A stretch of 64,000 nucleotides of DNA, taken from assembly GCA_038503035.1 (NCBI GenBank), contig JAVSML010024717.1, positions 1 through 64,000 of the forward strand, in the 5' to 3' direction. The notes below the pieces were generated by a model, which worked only from the letters and a program-made list of their open reading frames with translations, did not search any database and had not been told where the DNA came from. Numbering within the stretch: position 1 is the first letter of the stretch; each line of letters opens with the position of its first letter. This stretch comes from Crocodylus rhombifer. Lineage: Eukaryota > Chordata > Crocodylia > Crocodylidae. The position numbers and the translations under genes are program-made. Positions 22,492-34,032 of this stretch are shown piece by piece.

Positions 22492-24177
22492 ATAACAAGG
22501 AGTACCAAGTAACTTCATCAAAGTTGTTCTATCGTTACTTAGAATTGCATCACTCTGACTTAGTCTCCAAAACAGGCTACTCGGAATATGCATGTGGAAT
22601 AAATATGACTCTAGGCTTCTATAGCATAATTTCATGAGATTACAGCTTCAAGTGAATTACTATATGTTTTCTTTTGCTTCCCACCAACTTATTTCCCACC
22701 CCCAGCAGAATGAAACCATTTTTCCATCTGATTTATTTTAACATAGATCTCCTCTAGCCAGAAGCTAGTTAGCTAAATGTATATCCAATTTGAATTGTTC
22801 ATAGCTTTACCCATTAAAAGTCACTTGTTTCTCACCTGCTAGGTACTATGAAAAGTTCTTAGTACTTAGGGGTCGATCCACTTTCTGTTAAAGGTGCAGC
22901 AAGTAAACACAAATGCAAAACCCACAAAACAGTGCTACTCTCTTATAAAGATTCTGAGAGCATATGCCACTTTTTTTGGCAACACTTTTAAAACCTGTCA
23001 TTCCAGGAAACCACACCATGAGGTAAAGGAGGCAGGGCTTAACAACGTATCAGCTGCTCTATATGTACATCTCTACCATATGGTAGGTCAGCTTCTATTT
23101 TCTGCAGGGTCGGTCTGTGAAAAAAGAACTATTATGGGGAATAGCTGATGTGCTATAAAGCCCTTCTTTTCTTTACCTCATAGTCACTTGTGAGAACTCG
23201 TGACCTAAGTAACTACAATGTTATAACCTCAGAAATTTGCAGGGTTTGAGTTATTTTCTGTATTATATCAAGAGAAATATTAGGTCACACTTCAGGAAAT
23301 TGTGTTATCTTTACTATTTATCTTTTAAAGAAAAAAAGACATCACTGGAACAACTTTTTGTTTAAAGACTTTATACCGTATCTTCAATTGCTCTAAACTA
23401 GAGTAGTTCCACTGAAGTTGAAAACCATTAGTTTTCACTAGCTGAGAATCATAAAGCTGCTTTATTGTTATTATTTGTTGGGGGTGTTTCTTGTGGCAGT
23501 GTCCAAAAAGCTTAAATAGGATTCATAGCCCACTGTATAAGATTGAGAATATGCATATAGTACCCAGCCTCAAAAGCATACATACCATTCTTGTCAACTT
23601 TCCTTCAGTTCCAGGATAGCTTGGCTGAAAGTACTATAAAATTCAAGCTTTTGTTTTGTTTCAATTAAGTCAGTTTTTAAGCAAACATGGATTTAAATTA
23701 GAAGTTTAAAGACTAGTATTAGTTTTTGTGCACTTATGAAATGGTTCAAGAAGTTCAAAGACAGAACTTCTGATTTTTCAAGGTTCATCACCTCCATCCC
23801 TGTCTGCAAATCTCATCATCACTGTTTTTATATATGACATTTCAGATAGAAGATTGTACAGAAGATGAACTTGGTCTGCTGACATCAGGGGGCTGCAACT
23901 GAGTCTCTCAAAGTGTAACATACTTTATTCTGAAGAGCTGCAGTAAACTGATATCCTAAACAGATCTCACTCTGAAATCCTTAATTTAAGACATTCTGGA
24001 GAGTGCTAACTCCTTGACTGGTAAAAATGAATACCTACAAATAACAGCACAGATTTACTTTGGGATACAAGTAGAATACTTCAACATCTTGACTTATTAA
24101 TGACTGCAAGTTCCTAAGGAAGAAATCCTGACTTGTAGTTAATGACCAAGTACACCACCTGTGAGAGCTGGTTCTCT
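22492..24177. other. AT-rich non-coding stretch
   Basis: Nothing recognised on either strand. Confidence 0.5.
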
Positions 24178-24394
24178 CAGACGGTGGCTTTCAACCTTTT
24201 TTCATTTGCGGACCTCTAAGAAATTGAATGGAGGGGAGGATCCATCTGCAAATTTCACATGGAGGTGCAGACCCCTTTGAACTGTAATTGTGGGTATTCA
24301 CATACTTTTGATCATTCATAGCCTCTTTTGCAGACCCTTTAGACATATTCTGTGGACCTCCGTGGGTCTGCAGCCCACAGGTTGAAAATCAGTG
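24178..24394 (+). mobile_element. Small non-autonomous hAT (Charlie-type) element
   Basis: The left end reads CAGACGGTGGCTTTCAACC followed by 'atttgcggacc'. The right end, read inverted, is CACTGATTTTCAACCTGTGG followed by a GCAGACC block. The 'TTTCAACC' terminal repeat and the 'gaggtgcagacccctttg' interior are typical of hAT/Charlie-like MITEs across amniotes. The 8-bp target duplication is not clearly preserved. No coding capacity. Confidence 0.75.
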
Positions 24395-25273
24395 CTCTAG
24401 GAGGACTTGAGAAGAAATTTACATAATTTCTCAGATGTGAAAAGTAGGGTTGATTTTTTTGCTTCAGGGTGGAACTGACTTAGGATGGACATCACAACGT
24501 GAGGTTATCTGGCATAAGACCTTCCCTTACCACCCAAGCTCACAAAAAGGAGAAAACGAAATGAGCAAAGGACCACAATCTAAGCATTCCCACTCATATT
24601 ACATTGCCTTAGCAGCTTTTTTCATTGCCCCATACCCTCTATGATGGATTTGCATGGTGCATGATTCCTTGCTCCTTCACTGCACAGTGCCCCATTCCTC
24701 TCAGTGCTCTTGCTGAAAACAGGAAATGACATAGAAAAAGAACTTCAACAGGATCCTCATGGACATGTTACATTATCATGGCTAAGTTCTTTTGTGCCAA
24801 CAGCTTGCTTAGTGCCACATACTAAGAGATCATAAGATGGTTTGAATGATGTCAAATGCCTGCCCTCCTCCCCACTCTGCCCCAAAGATAGAGTCCTCCA
24901 CCTTCCTACAGCCCTGCTTACACCGTCTCCTACATGCCTGCTGACCTGGGCCAATGAATTGGCAAAAGGCTATTTTCCAATGTTTCTCACTTATAGGACT
25001 TAGTTATGGTAACTTCCAGGCTGAGCAACCAGCCCACACAAAAAGTCAGAGACATGACCATTGCTTTTCCCTGGCATCTCCCTTCCAGCTTTTCCTCTGA
25101 AAAGCTCCTCCCAAGTTCCTTTCCAGAGATCACTACCATGCATCATGAGCCATTTTAAGGAGATAACTTCAATGTAGCTCAGTATTTTCCTGCCTACTGA
25201 GGCATTCACTTACAATCGGGCTGTCCTTGCCACACAAGGCAGTCCAATGGAGAGTGTGTGGATACCTTTAAGA
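24395..25273. other. Non-coding stretch
   Basis: Nothing recognised. Confidence 0.5.
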
Positions 25274-25440
25274 GTGTTGTGTATAAGTTGTTACATTTAC
25301 TTGCGGATTGAAGAGAACAGCAGTATAGTAGGCTAGCACTGCTCTCTGAATAAGCAAACTTAATTTTTTTATAAGCTTAATTCCTTGGTCTTTTGAGAAG
25401 TATACATTGTACCAGCAGTGGGGTGCAAAGAAAGGCAGAA

Positions 25441-25589
25441 AAATGGAGAATCTCAGAATTCCAGAAGAATTAAAGCTTTCCAGCAATGCAGTAGAAAACT
25501 GGAAGAAATTTAAGCAGGGCTTCACCATATATATGATGGCCCGAGGAACTACAGAGAAGGAAGATCCATTCAATGTCGCTATTTTTTAA
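25441..25589 (+). pseudogene. Ty3/gypsy gag, N-terminal fragment
   Basis: A frame starting MENLRIPEELKL continues with NWKKFKQGF, the hydrophobic-aromatic block found near the start of gypsy-type gag. It stops at 25587, after which gag similarity continues in other frames up to about 26040 with several stops. The start is chosen at the first methionine before the recognisable block. Confidence 0.75.
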
Positions 25590-26046
25590 AACAGAAGCTC
25601 TGTTGCTTTATAATAACTGACAACTGTCAGAAGCAAAACAGAAAAGCTATGGCACAGTAATAAGGAATACTGTATACCACAACAAATTGAAACCTTTGAA
25701 CTATATAATTTCCACATGAGATAGCAGAAAGAATGGGAGACAATAGAGGAATTTGTCAAACACCTCAGACTGCTGAGCCAGACATGCAACTTTGGAGGTT
25801 CCTAAAAGAGTCCATGATTAGAGACCAAATAATATTGGGTATAAGGGATACGAGTCTCAGGCAAAAATTACTAGAAGATCCTGAGCTTAATTTGGAAAAG
25901 GTGGTTAGAATGTGCCAAGTGGATGAGATAATACATGCCAGACTGCAGAAACTGAAGGAAAAACAGAACAAGCTGAACTAGACAGGATTACAAAACTGCG
26001 AACACCTAAGGCAACACACAAACAATACAGAAAGGAGGACCTTGCT

Positions 26047-26390
26047 ATGAAGCAGGCAAATGGAGCCCAAAGAGAAATGCTTGAAAAAACAATGGTCTGC
26101 TGCAGATGCTGTGGGGGTTACCACAAACCCATTCAATGCTCTGCATTTAAGTGCTGCAACAAATGCAAAAGATTTAATCACTTTGCAAGAGTTTACCGAA
26201 AGGAGCAGGATGCATCACACAAAAAACAACAGGTGCATGCTATACGCAACAAGGAGGAGGAAGAATTCCTCAATGACACAACGCAAAAAAAATTCATTCT
26301 TCTGCGGATTGGAAAATTACCCTGGACACCAGAGGACTAATGGTAACTTTTAAAGAAGATACAGGGGCACAGGGCAATGTAATACTGTCA
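26047..26390 (+). pseudogene. Ty3/gypsy nucleocapsid and protease start
   Basis: Two CCHC zinc knuckles lie between 26098 and 26205: the first has CRCCGGYHKPIQC, the second CNKCKRFNHFARVY, in which the last cysteine has become tyrosine and so has lost a zinc ligand. After a stop, the protease active site DTGA is at 26358-26369, followed by QGNVIL. The nucleocapsid binds element RNA and the protease would cut the polyprotein. The reading is cut off by an insertion at 26388. Confidence 0.85.
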
Positions 26391-26781
26391 TGATGAGAAA
26401 GCCGGCGATGGCACGAACCAAAAACCAGCAGGAACCAGCAAAGGAAAAGGGGGAGCTGATGCTCGATGAAGATAGAGCAGCCCTGGAGGGAGACTGAGGT
26501 GGGGAGAGACCTGAATGAAAACAAGGGAGGGGCCGGGACACACTGGAATGTGACGAGAGCCGATTGGGATTGTGCAGGCAAAGAGAAGTTGGCTGTCAGC
26601 ATGCTGGGGGGAAGAGTGAGAACAATGTCAAGCCAGGAGATACCAGCTGAAGAAGCACTGCCTGGAGCACAATCTGGAAGCAGATGCAACTCTGGAAAAC
26701 AGAAGGCTAGCTGGGAAGAAGTGGCTGAGCCTCACAGTGACGAGTAAGATTCTTCTTATTTTTTTTGTCTATTGAAAAAGT
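26388..26781. mobile_element. Unidentified insertion in the gypsy protease
   Basis: The protease reading stops after NVIL at 26387 and resumes at 26782. The 394 bp between are purine-rich and richer in G and C than the host element, and contain a T-run (26758-26766) near the right end. The only shared bases at the two junctions are TCA, so the target duplication is unclear. A 93-codon frame inside (26466-26747) has no recognised domain. It may be a solo non-autonomous element or sequence carried by the retrotransposon. Confidence 0.45.
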
Positions 26782-26833
26782 TCAGTAGACTAGACAGAAT
26801 ACATCACGAATACCAAAACACATTATTAAAAAA

Positions 26834-27184
26834 ATGAAAACTAAACCTGTGTACTATGCGAATAAGAAGGTGAGACTTAGGACATACACTGGAAACATAA
26901 TTGCAACCAAGGGTGTTTATGCACTGCATGTTAGACACAAGGGTAATATAGTAAAATTTCAGTTTGTAATAGTCCCAGGAAAGCTAGTGCCAGTTACTGG
27001 GTTGAGAAAGTGTAAAACTCAAGGTTTGATTAAGATAATGGATGCCACTGAGGGACTAGAAAGCAAGAACACACATTTTATGATGTATTTCAAGTCACGG
27101 GGAAACTGTCAACTGAGTACAGGACAGATTAAGAGAACCAAATACTCCCACCATACATGCTACAAGATGTTCCCCTTGTACTAA
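26834..27184 (+). pseudogene. Ty3/gypsy protease C-terminal part
   Basis: The frame shows VRLRTYTGNIIATKGVYAL and VKFQFVIVPGKLVPVTGLR, then CKTQGLIK, which matches the flap and C-terminal strand of gypsy-type proteases. The first methionine is internal. The reading loses similarity after about residue 78. Confidence 0.8.
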
Positions 27185-27289
27185 GGGAGAAACAAAAAGG
27201 GAATTAGATAGATTAGTTAACATGGACATAATAGAAAAAGTGGAGCAACCAACTGCTGGGGTTCATTCACTGGTCATAATAATAATAAA

Positions 27290-27715
27290 AAAGATTGTGT
27301 CTGGATCCTAAGCAAATGAACAGGTACATCAACAGGGAGCATTTTCACATTCTCACCAGGGAAGAGGTTTTTGGTAATGTGGCAGAAGCTAAATATTTCT
27401 CCATTTTGGATGCCTCTTCTAGGTTTTGACATGTGCCCTTAGAAGAGCAGTAGATTATGTACCTCCAATATTATGCCCCTCAGAAGTTACTGCTTTTGTA
27501 GGCTTTCTTTTGGACTGTGTTCTGCATCTGAAGTATTTTACAGAAAGGTGCAACACATCTTTGACAGTCTTGATGGAACTATGGTTTATATTGATGATGT
27601 CTTAGTTTGGGGAAACGCTACGGAAGAACATGATGCTAAGAAAGGTTCTGGAAAGAACTCACAGAGAAGGTTTGAAACTGAACGAGCAAAAATGCAAATT
27701 CAAAAAATAATGTAA
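27290..27715 (+). pseudogene. Ty3/gypsy reverse transcriptase fragment
   Basis: Blocks in two or more frames: CLDPKQMNRYINREHF, EEVFGNVAEAKYFSILDASS with the first catalytic aspartate in the LDA triad, and VYIDDVLVWG with the YIDD catalytic box at 27587-27598. Stops and frameshifts lie between them. RNase H and integrase are absent. Confidence 0.88.
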
Positions 27716-27829
27716 CTGAGAGAAAAGCTCTCTGAGAGATGGGTGGAGATTGATCCTGCCAGGGTTATAGCCGTTACAAATGTAACTCCCAAACACACAC
27801 TGGGTTATGTATTGTGTTTTGTGTGTGTA

Positions 27830-28405
27830 TGTGCATGTGTTCTGATATGGGCAAAATGCCCCTGGTGTTCTGGCCATGTGACAAGCTGGGGCCTGTATCT
27901 GGGGAAAGTATGCAAAATGGCCAGAGAAAGCAGGAGATTCTCCCCTTTATGAGCTGCAAGCATCAAATGACCAGAGGAAGCGGGAGATTCTTCAGGCAGA
28001 CTGGAAGTAAGGCTGGTATGTGTCCCTCCCCTGATTGGACAAGGCTTGGATATATACGTATATAAGAACAACTCACTAAGGTTCTGAGGCTGTTATTCAT
28101 CCACCTGCTGAGAGCTGCACAGCTATGGTGGGAGGGAGTCTGGTTTGGAATTTGAGACTCGTATTTCCTCCCTCTTTCTTTTCTTTTTTTCTTAAGTGAG
28201 TTAGCACCGGGGGGTGTTACTCACTGAAGCAAACTGCCCAGGAAAGCAGAGGCTGCAGAACAGGGTGGGCCACCCAGACCATAGTCCAACCAACATTTAG
28301 CACAGCAATTCAAACACAGCCTGCCTCTCTCTCTCCCTCACACACACAGAAGCAGCCGTGCTCTGCCACCTGCAACCCTTTCAGGATAGAAGAGTGACAG
28401 CCCCC
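27830..28405 (+). mobile_element. Candidate LTR of an unidentified retroelement
   Basis: The segment has the layout of a vertebrate LTR: a repeated upstream block (27919-27941 and 27969-27991, 19 of 23 positions alike, 50 bp apart), an inverted CCAAT box, a TATA box, then a GC-richer region with a polypyrimidine stretch. It does not match the possible 5' LTR remains of the gypsy element, so it seems to be a separate insertion. The ends are not defined because the right side runs into an assembly gap. It could also be ordinary promoter-like sequence. Confidence 0.35.
28034..28066 (+). promoter_or_regulatory. CCAAT and TATA boxes of the candidate LTR
   Basis: ATTGG (inverted CCAAT) at 28034-28038 is followed 20 bp later by TATATAAG at 28059-28066. 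Spacing and order suit a polymerase II core promoter on the plus strand. Activity cannot be judged from sequence. Confidence 0.4.
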
Positions 28406-28415
28406 NNNNNNNNNN
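28406..28415. other. Assembly gap (10 N)
   Basis: Ten N placeholders at the right edge of the candidate LTR; repeat sequence probably broke the assembly here. Confidence 0.99.
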
Positions 28416-30951
28416 AAAAAAAATGGTAAATGCAGTAAATTTGCATGCCAAAGGCAAAGATTTGCAAAAGCTAAAAGGTCTTCAATGGATTATCTTAGTT
28501 GGAATATTTACTACATTCCCTGGGTGCATATAAACTCTGATTGATCTGTATTTAATATTGTTTTCACCAAGATGGGGATGTCAAGCACTTTCAGGAAAGG
28601 ACTGAAAGCTTATTAAGTTTTCTATAGTTTCTGTAAGCCACGCTTTTGGCTACCCTAAAAAAAATTACCGTGTCTTCATTAAACAACAATAAAAATACTT
28701 ATTTAATCAGAGGAGATTATCCATCTACTCCTACAACACCTTTGGCAATATAGATGCAGAAGAGTTATTTTGCTGGTATTTCTGCTTGATGAGATGCACC
28801 AACGTTCCTGCCTCTTGCTAACTCAGACATGAAGTTTGCTCCTGTAAAACTATACTTTTGGGAGCAGCTGACATCCTGGAAAACTTGAAAGCCATTTCAT
28901 TTGAAAGGAATCCTGCAGAAAAATCCGAAAGTATCAGTATTTTTCTTCCCTTCTGGTTTTTATTAATGTGAACGTTGGTATGAAAACAATTGTTCGATTT
29001 TGTTTTATCTCCTGGAAGTTCATCTACTCTTACTCCTTACTTTTTAACTAACATTATAGTACCATTTGTAGACTATCAAACCATTCATTACTATGAGAAA
29101 GCTGCTGCTTATTGTACTTAGAAGTGGGCCTCAAACCAAAACTCTTTAAATCCTCCTTGGAGGGAGATTGGTGAGAGTGTTTGAAATCTGAACTTAGATC
29201 TGGATCTGAATTGTGTGGCTTGGCCCCATCTCTAGTTATAACCTCACAAACACAGTACCGTGAGTAATGGCCAACCATTCAGCAATCTGACTGATTGGCG
29301 CACACATTCCATTCAGGATGAAGTTTTAATTTCATGTTTTTTAGTTGAGTCTGGCCTCTGTCATTCTGCTATTTTCACTGTTTTCTCTAGTTTGAGTTCT
29401 GCTGGCTAGGTATTACTTGGACAAATCCAACCTTAAAAAATTGTTGTCATAATGTATACATTGCAACCAGCATTAAAAGAGGACGTTTGTTTGAGGATAG
29501 CTGTAGCACTTGTGTGGGAGGCAAGTATTTATCTTAATTTAATTTTTAGTCTGATTTTTTCCATTGACTGAAAAAAGAGCTGCATTCACTCATGTCAGGT
29601 CTGAATTTGACACACTACTGAATGAAAATTATCAGTGTGCTTAATGAAACTCCATCTGGGAGAATAGTATTACATTTATAATTATAGTGCTTAGAACAAG
29701 TATAATGTAGCTCCTGTCATTTGGAAACCTTTAAGCATTTTAAAATGTAAGCTAATTATACCTCATAGTCCTTGGGCCCAATCCTATGATTCTTCCTCAA
29801 AAAGAAGTTTCAGCTGACTCCAATACAAATGTTGCCTAAACAAAGATGGGAAAGCAGAATTATGTTTGAAACAACTATTTTTAAAAGTATTGCTATATCC
29901 ATTTTATAGCAGGTCAAACAGGGAATAAGAGGTAAAGTTTATTCAGGATGACTGAAATATAATGATATTATAATATAATAATGTGTAAGCATCCCTAGAA
30001 AAACCCAAGAGTCCAGACAGCTATTTCCCTGCTAAAATACTATCAGACTATGGAACATTAGTTTTGTTACAGAAATCGAAATCAAGAAAAGAAGAACAAC
30101 ATGCCATTAGATACCATGGGGACGAATTGCAAAAATACTTTTTTATTAAAACATATTTTAAGCTGAGGCAACATTTGTAAAGACTACATACAGATGTGAA
30201 TGTTTTTTCATCGTATACTATGAGCCTTTTTCTCCTCCCTATTACATCCATTTCTCATGAACGCATTTCCACTGACTTTGCTGGGATTGCTTCTGATACA
30301 TGACAGTGTAAGAGAGAATGAAATCAGGCCCTGTGTCCAAGATCAGAAGCTTTACTTGTGCAGTCACAGGAGATGGTGAGTTATTTTATTTTTCCCCCAA
30401 GATGGCATTTTATCAATTGTTGTGTGGCAGTCCCACATCTCCAGATACGAGAAGTATGTGGAAAGTAGCGTAATGTGTGTGACAGACACTCTGCTGCTTG
30501 ATTAATGAGCTCATCCAAGCTAGTGGCTCACCACCTACACAATTAATCACTGTAGAGTGTTTGGAAAGTGGTTAAATTCTATGCTGGGATTTCTTTTTAA
30601 TGTATTTCCACCATTAGGCAGGCTTGCATTTGAAGTGTGATGTCACTGAATCTCAGTCCTGCATTATTTTATTTTCTTCAGCGTCTGCTAAAATGTATTT
30701 CGTTATGACTACTGCAGTATAGAAGATAATTTCATTTTCTCTTTAGGATTTCGCAAAGGATGCAATCTGGCAAATGCTAAAAAGTAAAGGACATTTTCTG
30801 TTATTTCAGTTGTAGCTCTTGGAACTGATTCATTCCAGTGCTAGAGTTCCAGCTCCTTAATTCCCAGCCTCAGAAATAGCTGGACAGCAGAGAATGAATG
30901 TGCCATCAGTTCCACAATGGGGTGAAAGACAGAGGTTCATGAGCTGGCAGC
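28416..30951. other. AT-rich non-coding stretch
   Basis: No gene recognised. A block at 30262-30337 ('ccactgactttgctggg' ... 'gaaatcaggccc') and a related one at 29768-29830 belong to an old dispersed repeat motif that recurs elsewhere in the window. Confidence 0.5.
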
Positions 30952-32485
30952 AGAATCACAGAATCATAGAAAATTAGGGTTGAAAGGACTTCAGGAGCTC
31001 ACCCAGTCCAACACCCTGCTCAAAGCAGGACCATCCCTGACTATATCATTCTAGCCAGGGCTTTGTTGAGCCAGGCCTTAAAAGCCTCCAAGGATGGAGA
31101 TTCCACCACCTCTTTAGATAACCTTTCACTACCCTCCTAGTGAGAAAGTTTTTCCTAATATCCAACCTAAATCTCCCTTGCTGAAACTTGAGACTATTGC
31201 TCCTGGTTCTTTCATCTGGCACTACTGAGATCTGTCTAGCTTCATCCTCTCTGTAACCGCCCTTTAGGTAGTTAACGGCTGCTATCAAATCCCCTCTCAG
31301 TCTTCTCTTCTGCAAGCTAAATAAGCCCAGTTCCCCCAGCCTCTCCTCGTAAGTCAAGTGCCCTAGCCCCTGAACCATTTTTGTTGCCCTCTGCTAAACT
31401 CTCTCCAACTTGTCCACATTCTTTCTATACTGGGGAGGGCCCAAAACTGGACATAGTACTCCAGATGTGGCCTCACTAGTGCAGAACAAAGGGGAATAAT
31501 TACTTTCCTTGATCTGCTGGCAGCCCTCTTACTAATGCAGGCCAGTATGCTGTTAACCTTCTTGGCACCAAGGACACACTGCCAACTCATATCCAGTGTA
31601 CTGTCCATTGTAATCCCCAGGTCCTTTTCTGCAGAGCTACTGCTTAGCCAATTGGTCCCAAGCCTGTAGCAGTGCATGGGATTCTTTCATCTATCCTAAG
31701 CACAGGACTTTGCACTTGTCCTTGTTGAACCTCATGAAATTTCTTTTGGCCCAATCCTCCAATTTGTCAAAGTCTCTGAATCCTAGCTCTACCCTCCAGC
31801 ATATCTACTATGCCCCCCAGCTTGGTGTCATCTCCAAACTTGCTGAGGGTGCACTCTACACCATCTTCCAGATCGTTGATGAAGATATTGAATAAAATCA
31901 GGCCCATGACTGACCCCTGGAGCACTCCACTTGATAGTGACTGCCAACTAGACATCAAGCCATTGATTACTATGCATTGAGCCTAACAATCCAAGCAGGT
32001 TTCTATCCACCTTACACTTCATTCATACAACCTATACTTCCTCAGCTTGCTTGCAAGAATGCTGTGGGAGACTGTATCAAAAGCCTTGCTAATATCAAGG
32101 TATACCACATCCACTGGTCTCCCTGCATCCACAGAGCCAATCATTTCATAGAAGGCAATCAGGTTATTCAGGCATGACTTACCCTTGGTGAATCTATGCT
32201 GATGGTTCCTGATCACTTTCTTCTCCTCCAAGTGTTTAGAAATGGATTTTTGAAGACCTGCTCCATGATTTCTCCAGGGACTAACATGATGAAAACTGGT
32301 CTGTAGTTCTCTAGATCCTCATTCTTCCCTTTCTTCAAGATGGGTACTATATTTTCCCTTTTCCAATCATCTGGGGCCTCCCCCAGTTCCCACAATTTTT
32401 TAAAGAAAATGGACAGTGGCTCTGCAATCACATCAGCCAACTCCCTGAGCACCCTTGGATGCAATGCATCTGCCCCCATGGACCT
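30952..32485 (-). mobile_element. CR1 LINE, 5'-truncated, moderately decayed
   Basis: An antisense CR1 of a different, older subfamily from the two young copies. Minus-strand pieces in several frames cover ALHPRVLRELADVIAEPL, DDWKRENIVPILKKG, HRFTKGKSCLNNLIAFY, VVYLDISKAFDTVSH, a catalytic box reading FGDDTK (alanine to glycine), [29 protein letters not shown] and the [11 protein letters not shown] block, then the 3' UTR to 30952. Several frameshifts break it. Homology stops at about 32485, the 5' truncation point. Confidence 0.93.
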
Positions 32486-33564
32486 CTAAGAGTATGTCAG
32501 CAAGGAATTCCCTTGCACCTTGTTGTATGACCTTTCTATTCTAGGCAGCTGTCAAAATGAGGTTGGCCCCTTTAAAACACTGCAATGATTCAAGAAGACC
32601 TGAAAGCCTGACCTATTACTATACAGAATTTACAGTTGTCTTTTAACAGCGAGTCCCCAGCCAACACTTCCATCTCTCTAGTTTCTGTATTTGGTATATT
32701 TCCCATAAAAGAATCTTCAGCTTGGTTACTTTTATTAATGATGTCAGGCAGGGCAGTTTGCAATCTGAAACTCTTTGTGCTAGAAAATGGTATCAACAGA
32801 TTTGATAACAAACACAAAGCAGTAAGCTCTATTTTGAGAAGAAAAATGATCAATCATTACTTCTTGTTGAACAGAAGCAAAAGGTTACTTATTTAAGTGC
32901 AGGCTATGAATAAAATAAGTACAGCACTTATGCCCTGTGACCTTCTAGAGGTGGAAGAAAAAGTACAACATTAGTGCATATATATGAATATATAGGGTTT
33001 GATTTCTCTGTACCTTGCATAATCATTTACACAGATGAAATCTGGAGTGCCCAGAGGGTATAAATCAATTTTGTCCTTAGGAAGTATACTGTTGTATTCA
33101 TCTTTCACCAGTGAAAATGACTCCAGAAGGAGCAGTTTAGTGGAAAATCTGACTTGATATCCAAGTCTGATCCCTTCCCACTGGCAAAACTCCCATAGAC
33201 TCCCATTGACTTTAGTGTTACAGATCAGGCCTTCTACATATAAAGAAGTAAGCTCAAATAGTAGTATTTTTTTTACTTGGACTTTATTTTAGTTCAAGTG
33301 AATACTTTAAGGAGACAGTTGGTGCTCTGTAGAGGAATGTATGTTACAGTAGGAACACTTTTTTTTTTTTATCACAGCACCTCACCCTGAGCACTAGAGC
33401 AACTCCGTGACTGACAATTAGCATCTTGACTCTGATAGCTGCAATTACGGCTCTTGTATTCACTCTCCTGGATAAAGAATGATTTATTAACCTATGGGAT
33501 AGGGCCCGAAGTTACACACAAACCAATATAAGTGATCAGAAACTTGTTCAAATCTGTACCACAA
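32486..33564. other. AT-rich non-coding stretch
   Basis: Nothing recognised except a motif at 33185-33240 that, read inverted, resembles the dispersed 'gtcaatggga ... cagg' block, and a T-run at 33357-33370. Confidence 0.5.
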
Positions 33565-33635
33565 CAGAAGTTCAGTGCACATAAACCACTTTCAAAATGG
33601 CTGAAATCAGTTTAAGATAAACCTGGGTGGATGTA

Positions 33636-34032
33636 CAGTTGAGTTGCATCTTACACATATTTAACTTACACAAATTCAGCTCTACGCGCTCAGCTGCTGG
33701 GGCTGGCCACTGGGTGCCAGCCAGGGCACGGCGCATAGTGCGGTGCCGCATGGTACTGCCTGCATGTGCCAGCATGGCTGGGGGGCAGCAGCTCGCTCAC
33801 GCTCAGCTGGCTGCCGTGGTGGGACGAGGCGGTGGAGGACGAGAGGGGTGAGAAGTGTGTGCAGAAGGTGCAGCTGTTGCACTGCACGCACGGGTTATGT
33901 GGCGCCGTGCCTGTCTTGTCCGGGCCCTGCGGTGGCAGCAGCTGCTTGGCGCTGAAGCCCGGCGGGAAGGGCAATTTCAACTATACGCAATTTTTGCCTT
34001 ACGTGCTGACTTCAGAATGTAACCCCCGTGTA
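33636..34032. mobile_element. Insertion in family B, carries a coding-like segment
   Basis: Compared with the uninterrupted copy near 47566, 397 bp are inserted between TGTA at 33632-33635 and TGTA at 34029-34032, so the target duplication is TGTA or the TA within it. The ends are not good inverted repeats; the left end CAGTTGAG recalls mariner/pogo-type termini. The flanks share the theme 'atttaacttacacaaattcagctctacgc' / 'atttcaactatacgcaatttttgcc' in direct orientation, split here to stay short. CpG content is high for an old repeat, so the insertion may be fairly recent. Confidence 0.55.
33780..33968 (-). pseudogene. Captured coding-like segment, 63 codons, identity unknown
   Basis: On the minus strand an uninterrupted run of 63 codons has G or C in the third position of 57 codons (about 90%), against about 56% in the first and 59% in the second position, counted by hand. 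That three-base periodicity is typical of exons in GC-rich vertebrate genes and is not expected of a non-coding repeat. The peptide contains FSAKQLLPPQGPDKTG, a cysteine cluster CVQCNSCTFC and the serine-rich STASSHHGSQLSVSELLPP. I do not recognise the protein. There is no native start, splice signal or stop that I can assign, and repeat sequence flanks both sides, so it looks like a gene fragment carried by a mobile element. A chance frame in CpG-rich DNA is the alternative. Confidence 0.45.

Larger units (their letters stand above)
25274..27715 (+). mobile_element. Decayed Ty3/gypsy retrotransposon
   Basis: A Ty3/gypsy-type element is readable in order: possible LTR remains (25274-25400, starting TGTTGTGTATAAG), a gag start, a paired zinc-knuckle nucleocapsid, a protease with its DTGA active site, the protease C-terminus, and the reverse transcriptase up to YIDD. 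It has many stops and frameshifts, a foreign insertion in the protease (26388-26781), and lacks RNase H, integrase and a recognisable matching 3' LTR. It cannot encode working proteins. It lies sense on the plus strand, and homology ends at about 27715. Confidence 0.88.
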
